Shown here one piece after another: positions 9,943 through 18,918 of a stretch of 64,000 bases of DNA. Location of the stretch: NCBI GenBank assembly GCA_019459145.1, contig JAIBEK010000018.1, positions 186,001-250,000 of the forward strand, written 5' to 3'. How positions within the stretch are numbered: the first letter of the stretch is position 1; every line of letters starts with the position of its first letter. Under the pieces are notes generated by a model. That model was given only the letters and a program-made list of their open reading frames with translations. It was not told the origin of the DNA and did no database searches. This DNA is from Arenimonas sp. GTDB lineage: Bacteria; Pseudomonadota; Alphaproteobacteria; Rhizobiales; Rhizobiaceae. The translations under genes were made by a program, and so were the position numbers.

Positions 9943-10242
9943 ATGTTCACTGCCGCATCCGATCCTTTCCTCTTTCGGCTCGCGGTCTTCGCGCTGGCGA
10001 TCTTCGTCGGCTGGGTTTCTGCATCCCGAACATTGCGCGGCCATCGCCAGGCATTCGTGGTGATCGCCGGCCTTATTGCCGCAGCGATCTCCGGCGGTGC
10101 GATCCTGATCGTCGGCGGGTCCCCGGCGGGCGCTGCGCGTAGCCTGTCATTCGTGGCTCTGCTGCTGGTCTCGGCCGGCGTGGTCGCCGGTCTGCTGATC
10201 GCTGCGCGGCGGATTTCGGCCAGCAAGCGGCGCGTGGGCTGA
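9943..10242 (+). CDS. Small membrane protein resembling the membrane part of transhydrogenase subunit alpha (PntAB-like)
   Basis: A 99-residue, very hydrophobic protein with three likely spans at about 9-27, 36-57 and 65-88 and a basic C-terminus. By eye it aligns with the membrane end of PntA/PntAB: DPFLFRLAVFALAIFVG matches the FTVFALACVVGYY region, and RSLSFVALLLVSAGVVAGLL with a basic tail matches the LSFIAVLIASINIFGGFTV segment. The conserved stretch around WSVTPALHTPLMSVTNAIS is not recognisable. No nucleotide-binding domain I gene precedes it. AGGAAAGG lies before the ATG, and the next gene starts at the base after its stop. Relation to transhydrogenase is my inference from pattern and position. 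Confidence 0.6.
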   Translation: MFTAASDPFLFRLAVFALAIFVGWVSASRTLRGHRQAFVVIAGLIAAAISGGAILIVGGSPAGAARSLSFVALLLVSAGVVAGLLIAARRISASKRRVG

Positions 10243-11079
10243 ATGGGCATGCAGCAATTGGCCGTCATCTGCGATCTCGCCGCTGCCGTTCTCCTAGCTA
10301 TTTGCGCGATCAGCGGCGCCGGCGGGCGGCCCTTGCCCGCTCTGGTTCCGCTCCTGGCCCTTGGGCTCGGTTTTACCGCTCTTGCCGCCCTGCTGGCGTC
10401 TGAACCAAGTTTCGGAAGCTTGCTGCTGATCCTGCTGGCGGTCGGGATCGGTGTCACGCTGGGCGCGGGCCTGGCGCTTTCCGCCTCTCTGGCACGTGTT
10501 CCGCTGTTCCTGACCGGCCTCTTGATCCTCTACGGCATCGTTGCGATCCTGCTTTCCTCCGCCATCGTCGACAGCGGTTCACTGTTCTGGCAGGCGAGTA
10601 TCGGAACCGGTGATATCGAACGGCTGGGCGCGGCCACCATCGCGATGATCGCGGGCTGCCTGGTTCTGGGCGGCGGGAGCGTGCTTTTCTTCCGACGCAT
10701 CCGGGCGGCCGGCGCATCCCGGTTGGCCTTTGCCGGCCTCAGCCGCCTGCAGGTCGCCGTCGCCGCCATGACCTTGCTGCTCGCCGGCGTCTTTCTCGTC
10801 ACGCTGGCCCCGGCGGCCTTCTGGCTCTGCGCCTTGATGGGCGCCCTGGCGGGTGCATTGCTGGTCGCGCCCATGGGGGCCAAGGCAGGTTGGCCTTTGT
10901 CGGTCTTGTTGACCGGACTGTGCGGCCTTTCCACCGCGGCGATCGGCTTTGCCCTTGCCAGCCTGGTGATGATCGCCGCCGGTGGCCTGGTCGCGGCGTC
11001 CATGGCTTCGGTGCTTGTCGACCTTGCCCGGGAATCTGGACGTCGACCGCTGCCGATGCTGTTTGACAAGCGGAGCTGA
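10243..11079 (+). CDS. Polytopic membrane protein resembling the PntB membrane domain, lacking the NADP(H) domain
   Basis: A 278-residue protein with about eight or nine membrane segments. It resembles only the N-terminal membrane half of transhydrogenase subunit beta: GWPLSVLLTGLCGLSTAAIGF and LVMIAAGGLVAASMASVL track the PntB segments for the last two helices. The soluble NADP(H)-binding domain III of about 180 residues is absent, as are the His of the ILHSFVG segment and the Asn of LNSYSGWA known to serve proton transfer in Escherichia coli PntB. Translation is coupled to the previous gene with no intergenic base. A terminator follows. It could be an unrelated membrane protein, but position next to a PntAB-like gene argues otherwise. 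Confidence 0.58.
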   Translation: MGMQQLAVICDLAAAVLLAICAISGAGGRPLPALVPLLALGLGFTALAALLASEPSFGSLLLILLAVGIGVTLGAGLALSASLARVPLFLTGLLILYGIVAILLSSAIVDSGSLFWQASIGTGDIERLGAATIAMIAGCLVLGGGSVLFFRRIRAAGASRLAFAGLSRLQVAVAAMTLLLAGVFLVTLAPAAFWLCALMGALAGALLVAPMGAKAGWPLSVLLTGLCGLSTAAIGFALASLVMIAAGGLVAASMASVLVDLARESGRRPLPMLFDKRS

Positions 11080-11097
11080 CGATCACAAACCTGCATT

Positions 11098-11126
11098 AAA
11101 AATGCCGGCGCGGAGCCGGCATTTTT
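11098..11126. terminator. Bidirectional terminator
   Basis: AAAAATGCCGGC and GCCGGCATTTTT form a perfect 12-bp stem with a GCGGA loop, with A and T runs on both sides. It can end the transhydrogenase-like pair on the plus strand and the TPR lipoprotein gene on the minus strand. Confidence 0.93.
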
Positions 11127-11158
11127 CACTCTGGATCGTTTCTGCCTCGACGTTTCGA

Positions 11159-12025
11159 TCAGGCGCCGCCGCCGCGGGTGCGGGCAAGGCCCTGCTGGGC
11201 CGGCAGATATTTGGGGTCGAGGCCGAGAGCGTGCGAATAAGACTTCGCTGCGCGGGCCTTGTCGCCGCGGCGCTCGTAGATCAGCGCTTGGTTGGCCCAG
11301 GATTCGGCGATCTTGCCGTTCAGTTCGATGGCGTGGTTGAAGTCGGCGAAGGCATTTTCGTCGTCGTTCATGGCGACATAGGACACGCCGCGGCCGTTAT
11401 ACGGCTCGGGCGCGCTCGGCGACAGCGAGATCGCCTTCGAGAAGTCGTCGATCGCCTTGTCGTGTTGACCGCGCAACTGAAAGATCAGGCCGCGATTATG
11501 GAACGCGCGGCCGTCCGTCGTATCAAGCTGGATGGCGCGGTTGAAGTCGCCAAAGGCCTCGTCGATCCGGCCAGCCTGGCGGTAGATATTGCCACGGCCG
11601 ATATAGGCGACATCGTAATTGGCGTTCAGGCGCAGCGCGGCATTGTAGTCGCGGGCCGCCTCGACCGGCTTGCCCATGTTGCGGAAGACGAGCGCGCGGT
11701 TGGCATAGGCCTGGTAGAAGTTCGGATTGAGCTGCAGGGCCGTATTGAAATCGTCCAGCGCCTTGTTGAACTGCCCGGCCCGGCCATAGGCCGAACCACG
11801 GACGTTATAGCCTTCCGGATCGCGCGGATTGGCGGCGATGACCGAAGACAGCGATGCGATGTTCTCATCCGAACCCTGTTCGCGATCGATGCGGATCGTG
11901 TCGGGGCTTTCGATTGTCTGGCAACCGGCAAGGCCGATGAGGGCGACAAACGCGACCATGCCGGCGAAGCGGCGCGTCCCGGCGATGGCGAGCTTTGGGG
12001 TCTCAGGAAGCGAATGATCGATCAT
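11159..12025 (-). CDS. Tetratricopeptide repeat lipoprotein
   Basis: A 288-residue envelope protein. A hydrophobic N-terminal segment ends in a lipobox LAGC at about residues 32-35, so it should be lipid-anchored. Residues about 50-285 consist of roughly seven 34-residue TPR units, for example YNVRGSAYGRAGQFNKALDD and AFHNRGLIFQLRGQHDKAID. TPR proteins serve as protein-binding scaffolds; the partner is unknown. It lies 136 bases downstream of rpsU on the same strand, and a shared transcript is possible. The ATG at 12025 gives a normal basic n-region. Confidence 0.85.
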   Translation of the reverse strand: MIDHSLPETPKLAIAGTRRFAGMVAFVALIGLAGCQTIESPDTIRIDREQGSDENIASLSSVIAANPRDPEGYNVRGSAYGRAGQFNKALDDFNTALQLNPNFYQAYANRALVFRNMGKPVEAARDYNAALRLNANYDVAYIGRGNIYRQAGRIDEAFGDFNRAIQLDTTDGRAFHNRGLIFQLRGQHDKAIDDFSKAISLSPSAPEPYNGRGVSYVAMNDDENAFADFNHAIELNGKIAESWANQALIYERRGDKARAAKSYSHALGLDPKYLPAQQGLARTRGGGA

Positions 12026-12161
12026 GGCGGGCCAATTTGTCCGGCGGGCTGTCCGTCGCCGAGGAGCCGAACGGCAGCGCTATTGATAGAAAGGAAAAGA
12101 GCGGCGGCGAAACGATCGCCCCCGCCCTTAGAACATCGGAAAACGTCGAAAAAACGACAGA

Positions 12162-12395
12162 TCAGCGAGCGACGCGTGCCGGGGGCGCAGCAATCAGACC
12201 TTCGCGCTGCATGCGCTTGCGAGCCAGCTTGCGAACGCGGCGCACCGCTTCGGCCTTTTCGCGTGCACGCTTCTGCGAGGGCTTCTCGTAATAGTCGCGC
12301 ATCTTCATCTCGCGGAAGATGCCTTCGCGCTGCATCTTCTTCTTGAGAGCGCGAAGCGCCTGGTCAACATTGTTGTCGCGGACTAGTACCTGCAC
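12162..12395 (-). CDS. rpsU: 30S ribosomal protein S21
   Basis: A 77-residue, strongly basic protein of the small ribosomal subunit. [20 protein letters not shown] and [20 protein letters not shown] are unmistakable S21 motifs, with the longer basic C-terminal tail usual in alphaproteobacteria. The start codon is GTG, preceded by AAAGGAA. It stands upstream of the TPR lipoprotein gene. Confidence 0.97.
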   Translation of the reverse strand: MQVLVRDNNVDQALRALKKKMQREGIFREMKMRDYYEKPSQKRAREKAEAVRRVRKLARKRMQREGLIAAPPARVAR

Positions 12396-12700
12396 GTTTA
12401 TCCCGTTCCTTTGGTTTCGAGTGGTCGTTCCGCCAAAGTCAGGTCATCGGCGAAACGAAGAACTATCCTTTTTCGCCAGGCTGCAAGCCCGGCGATTAGC
12501 GAGGCCAATTAACAGAACATCGGGCCGAAGTCCAGATGGTGCAGGCGTTTTCGCCAGGGCAAAAGACCGTGCCGGACAAAGCCCGTCCACGCGTGTCGAA
12601 AGAGGCATGTCGCAACGTCGCAAAAGGGCGGTCATGACGCATATGGATTTGTCACTGTCCAAGCCTACCCCATTGCCTGAACTACAGGAGTTTGAGGCGA
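12396..12700. other. Divergent intergenic region rpsU / soxB
   Basis: About 305 bases holding the promoters of rpsU (minus) and soxBDAG (plus). I see no convincing gene, long repeat or consensus operator. AGGAG at 12686-12690 serves soxB. Confidence 0.5.
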
Positions 12701-13954
12701 ATGCGCAAATATTCGGTTTTTGCCGTGGCCCGCGAGGCGCTCAGAGCCCACAAGGGCTGGGAAGCCCAATGGGTCTCTCCCGAGCCGCGTCAGTCTTATG
12801 ACGTCATCATCATCGGCGGCGGCGGCCATGGCCTCGGCGCGGCCTATTACCTCGCCAAGGAACATGGAATCACCAATGTCGCGGTGATCGAGAAGGGATG
12901 GATCGGCGGCGGCAATACCGGTCGCAACACCACGATCATCCGGTCCAACTATCTCTATGAAGAGAGCATGGACATCTACGAGCATTCCCTGAAATTGTGG
13001 GAAGGCTTGAGCCAGGATCTCAATTACAACGTCATGTATTCGCCACGCGGCGTGATGATGCTGTCGCATAATGTGCATGACCAGCAGTCGTTCAAGCGCC
13101 ATATCAATGCCAACAATCTCTACGGCATCGACAACGAGTGGCTGACGCCGGAGCAGGCCAGGGCCTATTGCCCGCCGCTCGATATTTCCAAGACCGCCCG
13201 CTACCCGATCAACGGCGCGGCGCTTCAGCGCCGCGGCGGCACGGCGCGTCACGACGCGGTGGCCTGGGGCTTTGCCCGTGCTGCTTCCGATCGCGGCGTG
13301 CACATCATCCAGAACACTGAAGTGACCGGTATCCGCCGGGGAGCGAACGGCGAGGTCACCGGTGTCGAGACGTCGCGCGGGTTCATCGGCGCGAAGAAGA
13401 TCGGCGTGTCGGCTGCCGGGCATTCCTCGGTGGTCATGGGCATGGCCGGCGTACGCCTGCCGGTCCACTCGACCCCGCTGCAGGCTCTCGTGTCCGAGCC
13501 GATGAAGCCGATCTTTCCCTGCGTCGTCATGTCGAACACGGTGCATGCCTATATCTCGCAGTCGGACAAGGGCGAGTTCGTCATCGGCGCGGGCACGGAC
13601 CAGTATAATTCCTATTCGCAGACCGGCGGCCTGCAGATCATCACGCATACGCTCGATGCCATCTGCGAGCTTTTCCCGATGTTCCGACGCGTCAAGATGA
13701 TGCGCCAGTGGGGCGGCATCACCGACAACACGGCCGACCGTTCGCCGATCCAGAGCGTGACACCGGTTCAAAACCTGTTCGTCAACGCCGGCTGGGGTAC
13801 CGGCGGCTTCAAGGCGACGCCGGGCTCGGCCAACCTCTTCGCCCATCTGATCGCCAAGGGCGAGCCGCACCGCCTGGCGGCCGGCCTTACCCTCGACCGG
13901 TTCCGCACCGGGCGCCTGATCGACGAGGCGGCCGCGGCCGCCGTGGCGCACTGA
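12701..13954 (+). CDS. soxB: Heterotetrameric sarcosine oxidase, beta subunit
   Basis: Flavoprotein subunit that oxidises sarcosine (N-methylglycine) to glycine, passing the methyl carbon to tetrahydrofolate. DVIIIGGGGHGLGAAYYLAK is the FAD-binding Rossmann motif near residue 34. RRGGTARHDAVAWGFARAA contains the His to which FMN is covalently bound in the family. The length of 417 residues from ATG 12701 is typical; a TTG at 12692 lies too close to AGGAG. It is the first gene of soxB-soxD-soxA-soxG, all four subunits in the standard order. The usual glyA or purU neighbours are not present in this operon. Confidence 0.96.
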   Translation: MRKYSVFAVAREALRAHKGWEAQWVSPEPRQSYDVIIIGGGGHGLGAAYYLAKEHGITNVAVIEKGWIGGGNTGRNTTIIRSNYLYEESMDIYEHSLKLWEGLSQDLNYNVMYSPRGVMMLSHNVHDQQSFKRHINANNLYGIDNEWLTPEQARAYCPPLDISKTARYPINGAALQRRGGTARHDAVAWGFARAASDRGVHIIQNTEVTGIRRGANGEVTGVETSRGFIGAKKIGVSAAGHSSVVMGMAGVRLPVHSTPLQALVSEPMKPIFPCVVMSNTVHAYISQSDKGEFVIGAGTDQYNSYSQTGGLQIITHTLDAICELFPMFRRVKMMRQWGGITDNTADRSPIQSVTPVQNLFVNAGWGTGGFKATPGSANLFAHLIAKGEPHRLAAGLTLDRFRTGRLIDEAAAAAVAH

Positions 13955-13973
13955 TCCTCAAAGGACGTTCATC

Positions 13974-14294
13974 ATGCTGCTGATCAAATGCCCCTATTGC
14001 GATGAAGAGCGTTCCGAGCTCGAATTCCGTGCCGCCGGCGAGGCGCATATCGCCCGCCCGGCGAATATCGCCGACATCACGGATGAAGAATTCGCGGACT
14101 ATTTCTTCCTGCGTGACAATCCGAAGGGCCTCATCTTCGAACGCTGGCGCCACATGAGCGGTTGCGGCCGGTTCTTCAATGCCGTGCGTGACAGCGTGAG
14201 CGACAAGATCCACCTGACCTACAAGGCCGGAGAGCCCAAGGCCGACGTTTCGGCCTTCCTCCCGAACGCAGTCGAGAAGGGAGCGTCGAAATGA
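13974..14294 (+). CDS. soxD: Sarcosine oxidase, delta subunit
   Basis: A 106-residue zinc-binding subunit of heterotetrameric sarcosine oxidase. The N-terminal CPYC pair (residues 6-9), EAHIARP and the HMSGCGRFF segment are family landmarks, the Cys and His residues being the expected zinc ligands. AAAGGACG precedes the ATG. The stop overlaps the soxA start in ATGA, showing translational coupling. Confidence 0.95.
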   Translation: MLLIKCPYCDEERSELEFRAAGEAHIARPANIADITDEEFADYFFLRDNPKGLIFERWRHMSGCGRFFNAVRDSVSDKIHLTYKAGEPKADVSAFLPNAVEKGASK

Positions 14295-17284
14295 GCGGCG
14301 CCAATCGCATTCCCGGCAAGGGCCGCCTGACGCCCGCCCGGACCGCCCGTTTCACCGTCGATGGCAAGAGCCTGACGGCCTATGAGGGCGATACCGTCGC
14401 CTCAGCCATGCTGGCGAGCGGCATGCACCTCGTCGGCCGATCGTTCAAGTATCACCGTCCGCGCGGCATCCTGACCGCCGGCCCGGAAGAGCCGAATGCG
14501 CTGCTCGACGTGTCGCGCGATGCCGCCCGGCGCCAGCCGAACGTGCGCGCCACGGTTCAGGAAGTGTTCGACGGCATGAAGGTCGAGACGCAGAACCGCT
14601 GGCCGTCGCTGTCATTCGACATCGGCGAGGTCAACGACTTCTTCTCGCCCTTCTTCGCCGCAGGCTTCTACTACAAGACCTTCATGTGGCCGAAGTCCTT
14701 CTGGCATTCGGTCTATGAACCCTTCATCCGCCGCGCCGCCGGCCTCGGCGTTGCGCCGAAGGAAGAAGATCCGGACCATTATTCCAGCCGCTATGCCCAT
14801 TGCGACGTGCTCGTCGTCGGCGGCGGTGCGGCCGGCCTTGCCGCAGCACTTGCCGCAGCCGAGACCGGCGCCGAGGTCATCCTCTGCGACGAGCAGCCGG
14901 AAGTCGGCGGTGCCTTCCACTATGACACCGGCGCGACCGTCGACGGTCAGAACGGCTATGCGTGGGCGCAATCGACTGCTGAGCGGCTGGCCGCCATGCC
15001 GAATGTCCGGGTGCTGACCCGCACCACGGCCTTCGGCTACTATAACCACAACTTCGTGGCACTTGCCGAGCGCGTTACCGACCATATGGCCAAGCCGGGC
15101 AAGAGCCTGCCGCGCGAGCGTCTGTGGCAGGTGAGGACGAAGAAGGTGGTGATGGCCACCGGCTCGATCGAGCGCCACATGGTGTTCGCCAACAATGACC
15201 GTCCCGGCATCATGCTGGCGTCGGCGGCGCGCACCTATCTGAACCACTTCGGCGTCGCCGTCGGGGCCAAGGTCGGCGTCTATACCGCTCATGATTCGGC
15301 CTATGAGGCAGCCTTCGACCTGAAGCGTGCCGGCATCAGCATCCCGGCGATCGTCGACTGCCGCGAAAAGCCCGGCGAGACGGTGCTGGCCCAGGCCCGC
15401 TCGCTCGGCATCGAGGTGCTGGTTGGTCACTCCGTCACCGATACGGCGGGTCGCCTTCGCATCCGTTCGATGACGGTGAAGCGCAACGGCGGCACGAGCG
15501 GCCGGAAGATCGAGGTCGATGCCTTGATTGTCTCGGCCGGCTGGACGCCGTCCGTCCATCTGTTCTCGCAATCGCGTGGCAAGTTGAAGTTCGATGCCGC
15601 CAACGACCGCTTCCTGCCGGATGTCTATGCGCAGGACAGCATCTGCGTCGGCACCTGCAACGGCACCGACGACCTGCAGGCGATCATCGACGAGGCTTCG
15701 GCTGCCGGCGCGGTGATGGCCAAGGGCGCAGGCGCCAGCGGTGCGGCATCGACCCGGTTGTCCGGCGTCAATGTCTTCGGCTGGACCGGCGGCATGATCG
15801 GTGCGGCCGAAGGGGCGGGGCGCGATACCAGCGTCAAGGCCTTCATCGACTTCCAGCATGATGTCTGCGCCAAGGACATCCGTCTGGCGGTGCGCGAGGG
15901 CATGCACTCGATCGAGCACATCAAGCGCTTCACCACCAATGGCATGGCCTCGGACCAGGGCAAGCTGTCCAACATGCACGGACTGGCGATCGCCGCCGAA
16001 ATGCTCGGCAAGGAAATCCCGAAGGTCGGTCTCACCACCTTCCGCGCGCCCTATACGCCGGTGACCTTCGGCACGCTGATCAACCACTCGCGTGGCGAAC
16101 TGTTCGACCCGACCCGCAAGACGCCGATGCACGCCTATGAGGCCGGCCAGGGCGCGGCGTTCGAGGATGTCGGCAACTGGAAGCGCGCCTGGTACTATCC
16201 GCGTCCGGGCGAAGACATGCACGCAGCGGTCAACCGCGAGTGCAAGACGGTTCGCGAGACGGCCGGGGTGTTCAACGCCTCGACGCTCGGCAAGATCGAG
16301 GTGGTCGGCCCGGATGCGGCCGAGTTCCTCAACCTCATGTATACCAATGCCTGGGACACGCTGAAACCGGGCAAGTGCCGCTATGGCATCATGACCCGCG
16401 ATGACGGCTTTCTCTATGACGACGGCGTGGTCGGTCGCCTGGCCGAGGACCGCTTCCACGTGACGACGACGACGGGCGGTGCGCCGCGTGTCCTCAACCA
16501 CATGGAAGACTATCTCCAGACGGAATTCCCGCATCTCAAGGTGTGGCTGACCTCTTCGAGCGAGCAGTGGGCGGTCATCGCCGTCCAGGGACCCAAGGCG
16601 CGCGACATCATCGCGCCCTTCGTTGAAGGCATCGACATCTCGAACGAAGCCTTTCCGCACATGAGCGTGGCGGAAGGCACGTTCTGCGGCGTGCCGACCC
16701 GGCTGTTCCGCGTGTCGTTCACCGGCGAGCTCGGCTATGAGGTCAACGTGCCGGCCGACTTCGGCGCTGATGTCTTCCAGAAGATCTGGGAACGGGCGGA
16801 CAGCCTCGGCGCCTGCCTCTACGGCACCGAGACCATGCACGTGCTGCGCGCCGAGAAGGGCTACATCATCGTCGGCCAGGATACCGACGGCACGCTGACC
16901 CCGGACGATGCCGGCTATGGCTGGGCGGTTTCCAAGAAGAAAAAGGACTTCGTCGGCATTCGCGGCCTCAAGCGACCGGACCTCGTCAAGGAAGGGCGCA
17001 AGCAACTCGTCGGCCTGTTGACCAAGAACCCGAACGAGGTTCTGGAGGAGGGCGGCCAGATTGTCGCCGATCCGAACCAGCCGAAGCCGATGACCATGCT
17101 CGGTCACGTGACCTCGTCCTACTGGTCGGAGAACCTTGGACGATCCATCGCGATCGCCACCCTGGTCGGCGGCCGGGCGCGCATGGGCGAAACGCTCTAC
17201 GTGCCGATGAAGGACAAGACCATCGCGGTGGAAGTGACCGACACCGTATTCTTTGACAAGGAAGGGGGCCGCATCCATGGCTGA
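14291..17284 (+). CDS. soxA: Sarcosine oxidase, alpha subunit
   Basis: Large 997-residue subunit. The N-terminus (FTVDGKSLTAYEGDTVASAM, GRSFKYHRPRGI) forms the ferredoxin-like domain without cluster Cys. VLVVGGGAAGLAAALAAAE near residue 172 binds NAD. The C-terminal third, from about residue 600, is a GcvT-like tetrahydrofolate-binding domain with FTGELGYEVNVPADFG, which takes the methylene carbon to make 5,10-methylene-tetrahydrofolate. Full length for the family. It overlaps soxD by four bases and soxG by eight. Confidence 0.96.
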   Translation: MSGANRIPGKGRLTPARTARFTVDGKSLTAYEGDTVASAMLASGMHLVGRSFKYHRPRGILTAGPEEPNALLDVSRDAARRQPNVRATVQEVFDGMKVETQNRWPSLSFDIGEVNDFFSPFFAAGFYYKTFMWPKSFWHSVYEPFIRRAAGLGVAPKEEDPDHYSSRYAHCDVLVVGGGAAGLAAALAAAETGAEVILCDEQPEVGGAFHYDTGATVDGQNGYAWAQSTAERLAAMPNVRVLTRTTAFGYYNHNFVALAERVTDHMAKPGKSLPRERLWQVRTKKVVMATGSIERHMVFANNDRPGIMLASAARTYLNHFGVAVGAKVGVYTAHDSAYEAAFDLKRAGISIPAIVDCREKPGETVLAQARSLGIEVLVGHSVTDTAGRLRIRSMTVKRNGGTSGRKIEVDALIVSAGWTPSVHLFSQSRGKLKFDAANDRFLPDVYAQDSICVGTCNGTDDLQAIIDEASAAGAVMAKGAGASGAASTRLSGVNVFGWTGGMIGAAEGAGRDTSVKAFIDFQHDVCAKDIRLAVREGMHSIEHIKRFTTNGMASDQGKLSNMHGLAIAAEMLGKEIPKVGLTTFRAPYTPVTFGTLINHSRGELFDPTRKTPMHAYEAGQGAAFEDVGNWKRAWYYPRPGEDMHAAVNRECKTVRETAGVFNASTLGKIEVVGPDAAEFLNLMYTNAWDTLKPGKCRYGIMTRDDGFLYDDGVVGRLAEDRFHVTTTTGGAPRVLNHMEDYLQTEFPHLKVWLTSSSEQWAVIAVQGPKARDIIAPFVEGIDISNEAFPHMSVAEGTFCGVPTRLFRVSFTGELGYEVNVPADFGADVFQKIWERADSLGACLYGTETMHVLRAEKGYIIVGQDTDGTLTPDDAGYGWAVSKKKKDFVGIRGLKRPDLVKEGRKQLVGLLTKNPNEVLEEGGQIVADPNQPKPMTMLGHVTSSYWSENLGRSIAIATLVGGRARMGETLYVPMKDKTIAVEVTDTVFFDKEGGRIHG

Positions 17285-17831
17285 TGCTTTCGTCGCTGAA
17301 CGCAAGACCGTGCTTTCCGGCGCGCATGGCGGTTCGCCCTCGGTACGGTTGAGGCCCGCCGAAGTCGCGAAACGGGTGTCGCTCCGGGCCGGGGCGGAAG
17401 AGGTCGTGGCGCTGTCCAAGGCGCTCGGGGTCAAGCTGCCGGTCAAGCCGAAGGGCTCGACTGTCACCAAGGGCCGCATGGCTTTCTGGCTCGGCCCGGA
17501 CGAGTGGCTGTTGATCGACGACAAGGGCGGTGATCTCATGGCAGACTGCAGGGCATCGGGTGTCGTTCATTCGGCCACCGACGTGTCGCACCGGAATACC
17601 GCGATCATCGTTTCGGGGCCGGGTGCCGCCAATGCCATCAATGCCGGTTGCCCGCTGAACCTGTCGTTGAAGACCTTCCCGGTCGGTGCCGTCACCCGAA
17701 CGGTGTTCGGCAAGACCGAGGCCGTGCTCTATCGGGTCGACGAGGAGACGTTCCGGCTCGAATGCTGGCGTTCCTTTGCCGAATATGCCTTCGGCCTGCT
17801 CAACGAGGCGGCGGAAGACGCGACCGCCTGA
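17277..17831 (+). CDS. soxG: Sarcosine oxidase, gamma subunit
   Basis: A 184-residue subunit that completes the sarcosine oxidase tetramer. The family segment GRMAFWLGPDEWLLIDDKGG and DVSHRNTAIIVSGPGAANAI are clear. I use the ATG at 17277, which overlaps the soxA stop by eight bases and is preceded by AGGAAGGGGG, rather than the in-frame ATG at 17253. The convergent DUF2332 gene ends 22 bases further on; no terminator hairpin is visible between them. Confidence 0.94.
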   Translation: MADAFVAERKTVLSGAHGGSPSVRLRPAEVAKRVSLRAGAEEVVALSKALGVKLPVKPKGSTVTKGRMAFWLGPDEWLLIDDKGGDLMADCRASGVVHSATDVSHRNTAIIVSGPGAANAINAGCPLNLSLKTFPVGAVTRTVFGKTEAVLYRVDEETFRLECWRSFAEYAFGLLNEAAEDATA

Positions 17832-17853
17832 TGGTGACGAGGCCGGCGGGAGA

Positions 17854-18918
17854 TCAGGCTGCCGACCAGCCTTTCCATTTGACCCATCGGCCGTGAAAAT
17901 CGGCGCGGCCGATCTCGTTCCGTTCGCCGCTCGGCCAGACCTGGAGGGTGATGGCCGCGCCATCCGCCTTGTCGTCCGCTTCCATCTGCAGGCGGGCCAG
18001 CGGCGCGTCCATGGTGGCACGGGCGCCCGCTTCGGCAATCAGCGCTTCGCCCCTGGCCTTCAGATCTGGCGGAAAATACTGCCAGGCGATCGAATGGTAG
18101 ACGACGTGGACGGAGCCCGCTTGCGGCCGTGCCAACCGGTCGGACAGCCATTCGACAGCATCGGCCCGATCGACCCGCAGATCCGACGCGGCGGCGATTT
18201 CGAGCGCGTTGCGGGTTCGCTGCAGCCGGTCTGCCTGGTCGGCCCAGATATAGGCGGCAAGACGATCGCGATCCGCAGCGTTCGACGGATCGAGCGGGTT
18301 GAGGTCGCAGCCCGCGCGCCCACTGACAACGAGATTAGCCTTCGGCGGTGCCGCGCCCTCCCAGTCGGGTACGAGCGTGACGCTCGACGCGGGCCCCCAG
18401 GAGACGGCGCCCAGCCGATAGGCATAGCGATCCCATTGCAGATTGAGCCCGGCGCTGGCACCCACTTCCGACAGTACCAGCGGTTTGCCGAACAGGCCGG
18501 CGATGGTGAGGAAGCCGGCCACGAGCGCACCGGAGCGGCGCACTTCGTTGGTCTGCGGCGGCGAAAGCAGCCACTCGAGGATGAAGGCCTCGTCGCGGCG
18601 CAAGGCCATATCGATCGCGGCCCACAGGCTTTCCTCGTCCGCGTCGCCGTTGGGTGGATAGACGGCCGCAAGCCCCGCGTCGCGCCCGGAACGCACGAGC
18701 GCATGCAAGGCGCCTGCAAGCCGCAGCGCCAGAGCATCGCCCGCGCTCGTCGGATCACCGCGCCACCGCAGCAGTTGTCGGCCGACCTCCGTATTGTCGC
18801 TCAACCTTCCGGCGACCAGTCGGCACAGCCGGGCGGTGAAGGGAGAACCGAGATCATCGCAGGCCTTTGCCTGCCGCAGGAAGGACTGGCGGACGATCTC
18901 CGACGTTTCCACGATCAC
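17854..18918 (-). CDS. DUF2332 family protein
   Basis: A 354-residue cytoplasmic protein of the uncharacterised DUF2332 family. Family-like segments are LCRLVAGRLSDNTEVGR, PLVLSEVGASAGLNLQWDRY (a methyltransferase-like SxGASAGLNL motif), and VHVVYHSIAWQYFP. The SAM-binding resemblance is suggestive only. I take the GTG start at 18918, because GTG overlaps the TGA of the MaoC gene in GTGA, the common four-base coupling. A longer open frame reaches 19095 but would bury the MaoC gene. Function is unknown; co-translation with a hydratase-fold protein is the main clue. Confidence 0.75.
   Translation of the reverse strand: MIVETSEIVRQSFLRQAKACDDLGSPFTARLCRLVAGRLSDNTEVGRQLLRWRGDPTSAGDALALRLAGALHALVRSGRDAGLAAVYPPNGDADEESLWAAIDMALRRDEAFILEWLLSPPQTNEVRRSGALVAGFLTIAGLFGKPLVLSEVGASAGLNLQWDRYAYRLGAVSWGPASSVTLVPDWEGAAPPKANLVVSGRAGCDLNPLDPSNAADRDRLAAYIWADQADRLQRTRNALEIAAASDLRVDRADAVEWLSDRLARPQAGSVHVVYHSIAWQYFPPDLKARGEALIAEAGARATMDAPLARLQMEADDKADGAAITLQVWPSGERNEIGRADFHGRWVKWKGWSAA

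Noticed and set aside
9915..10243. A sequencing frameshift that broke a normal pntA
   Set aside because: Only 27 bases lie between the oxidase subunit and the PntAB-like gene, so the roughly 380-residue domain I cannot be hidden there in any frame.
14612..17539. A minus-strand open frame of 975 codons opposite soxA and soxG
   Set aside because: Sarcosine oxidase subunits on the plus strand are certain and the antisense product has no domain pattern.
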